Positions 41,922 to 42,340 of a stretch of 42,340 nucleotides of DNA are shown here, piece after piece. The number at the start of each line of letters is the position of its first letter. Position 1 is the first letter of the stretch. A model generated the notes under the pieces. It searched no databases. It worked only from the letters and a program-made list of their open reading frames with translations, and had not been told where the DNA came from. The position numbers and the translations under genes were made by a program. This stretch comes from a virus: positions 1 through 42,340 of IMG/VR virus record IMGVR_UViG_3300045110_000159, one strand, 5' to 3'.

Positions 41922-42179
41922 GTGGCCATTGATGTCATTACGCGCGGGCGCGAGGCCGAGCTTTTGGTGCAGCAACCTGCGTACAAGGCGCTTCTGCATG
42001 AACTGCGCGTCCGCGCTTTCGATCTCTGGGCCGACGCGCCATTTGGCGTAGAAGGCGACCCACACCGCCAACAGGCGCTTTCGTTAAAGATGGCGGCCGA
42101 AATGTTGGAAGCGGTGCCGTTGGGGTGGGTGAGCGAGGCGCGTGCCGTCCTGCGCCTCCGAGAAGATGCCGAACCATGA
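41922..42179 (+). CDS. Small protein between portal and scaffold, unknown
   Basis: This 85-aa protein starts at GTG 41922 (the overlapping ATG at 41920 is in another frame). It is helical: TRGREAELLVQQPAYKALLHELRVRAFDLW, then ALSLKMAAEMLEAVPLGW. Similar short proteins with RG-EAE-LL-NP-F---L--LR occur between portal and scaffold in podoviruses; their role is not established. It is 26 bases before the scaffold ATG. Confidence 0.75.
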   Translation: MAIDVITRGREAELLVQQPAYKALLHELRVRAFDLWADAPFGVEGDPHRQQALSLKMAAEMLEAVPLGWVSEARAVLRLREDAEP

Positions 42180-42205
42180 TGAACTTCTTGACAAGGCTTA
42201 GGTAA

Positions 42206-42340
42206 ATGTCTGAAACTGTCAAAACGTCCGACACGCCTGCGGAAGCGGGCACCGGGCCACTGACGATGGCAGAGGCGGTTGCCACCCTGCTGAAAGAGAG
42301 ATCGGACCCCGCTCCGGCACCCTCTCCTTCCGCCGAGAAA
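42206..42340 (+). CDS. Capsid scaffolding protein, 5' part
   Basis: ATG 42206 starts the scaffold gene that continues at base 2 on the circular molecule (codon 3 spans the joint). The upstream TTAGG is a weak ribosome site. The first 20 residues (SETVKTSDTPAEAGTGPLT) are missing if the gene is called from the internal ATG at 53. Confidence 0.88.
   Translation, partial: MSETVKTSDTPAEAGTGPLTMAEAVATLLKERSDPAPAPSPSAEK
42214..42340. repeat. 127-bp terminal direct repeat, right copy
   Basis: Identical to bases 1-127; one copy should be removed when the molecule is circularised. Confidence 0.95.

Overview
The window is a complete tailed-phage genome (Caudoviricetes, podovirus-type virion), opened at an arbitrary point inside the scaffolding gene. 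Bases 1-127 are repeated exactly at 42214-42340, so the unique molecule is a 42,213-bp circle and the scaffold gene (start codon at 42206) continues from the right end into the left end. GC content is high and codon use favours G/C third positions. A proteobacterial, perhaps alphaproteobacterial, host is plausible, but nothing in the sequence fixes the host. A tyrosine integrase next to an attP-like region makes the phage temperate by inference.

Late region, all + strand, running from 37375 through the contig joint to 19325: a candidate small terminase, large terminase, portal, a small linker gene, scaffold, major capsid protein (SU10/DUF5309-like), an SU10/P22-type adaptor, a repeat-built tail fibre, three more fibre/lectin-type surface proteins, a run of small membrane and coiled-coil proteins where a lysis cassette would be expected, a P22 gp10-like nozzle, small virion-associated proteins, three large ejection (internal) proteins, one with a transglycosylase-like domain, and a collar-domain receptor-binding protein. 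No free endolysin is recognisable.

Integration region, 19326-21246: an intergenic stretch with five TGCACCCT direct repeats around a possible core site, a terminator reading leftward, then (- strand) integrase and an upstream partner with a ribbon-helix-helix-like start and an AT-hook.

Replication region, + strand, 21566-32015: an HTH protein, SNF2-type helicase, AT-hook protein, DUF2800 RecB/Cas4-like nuclease, DUF2815 ssDNA-binding protein, an Ig-domain protein, a tiny Arg-rich membrane protein, family A DNA polymerase, three small genes, a primase-helicase and two small genes.

Control region, 32016-36222: a leftward operon of a C5-cytosine methyltransferase and an 80-aa XRE-type regulator with four AAAGCATGYTTT palindromes around it; a second leftward operon of nine small early proteins; and a 330-bp divergent promoter region full of repeats. 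A RuvC-like resolvase, a 300-bp gap with repeats, a 34-aa membrane protein and a strong terminator then lead into the late operon. The most interesting signals are the GCATGC operator set, the attP arm sites with a near-identical copy 17 kb away, and the repeat-rich divergent control region.
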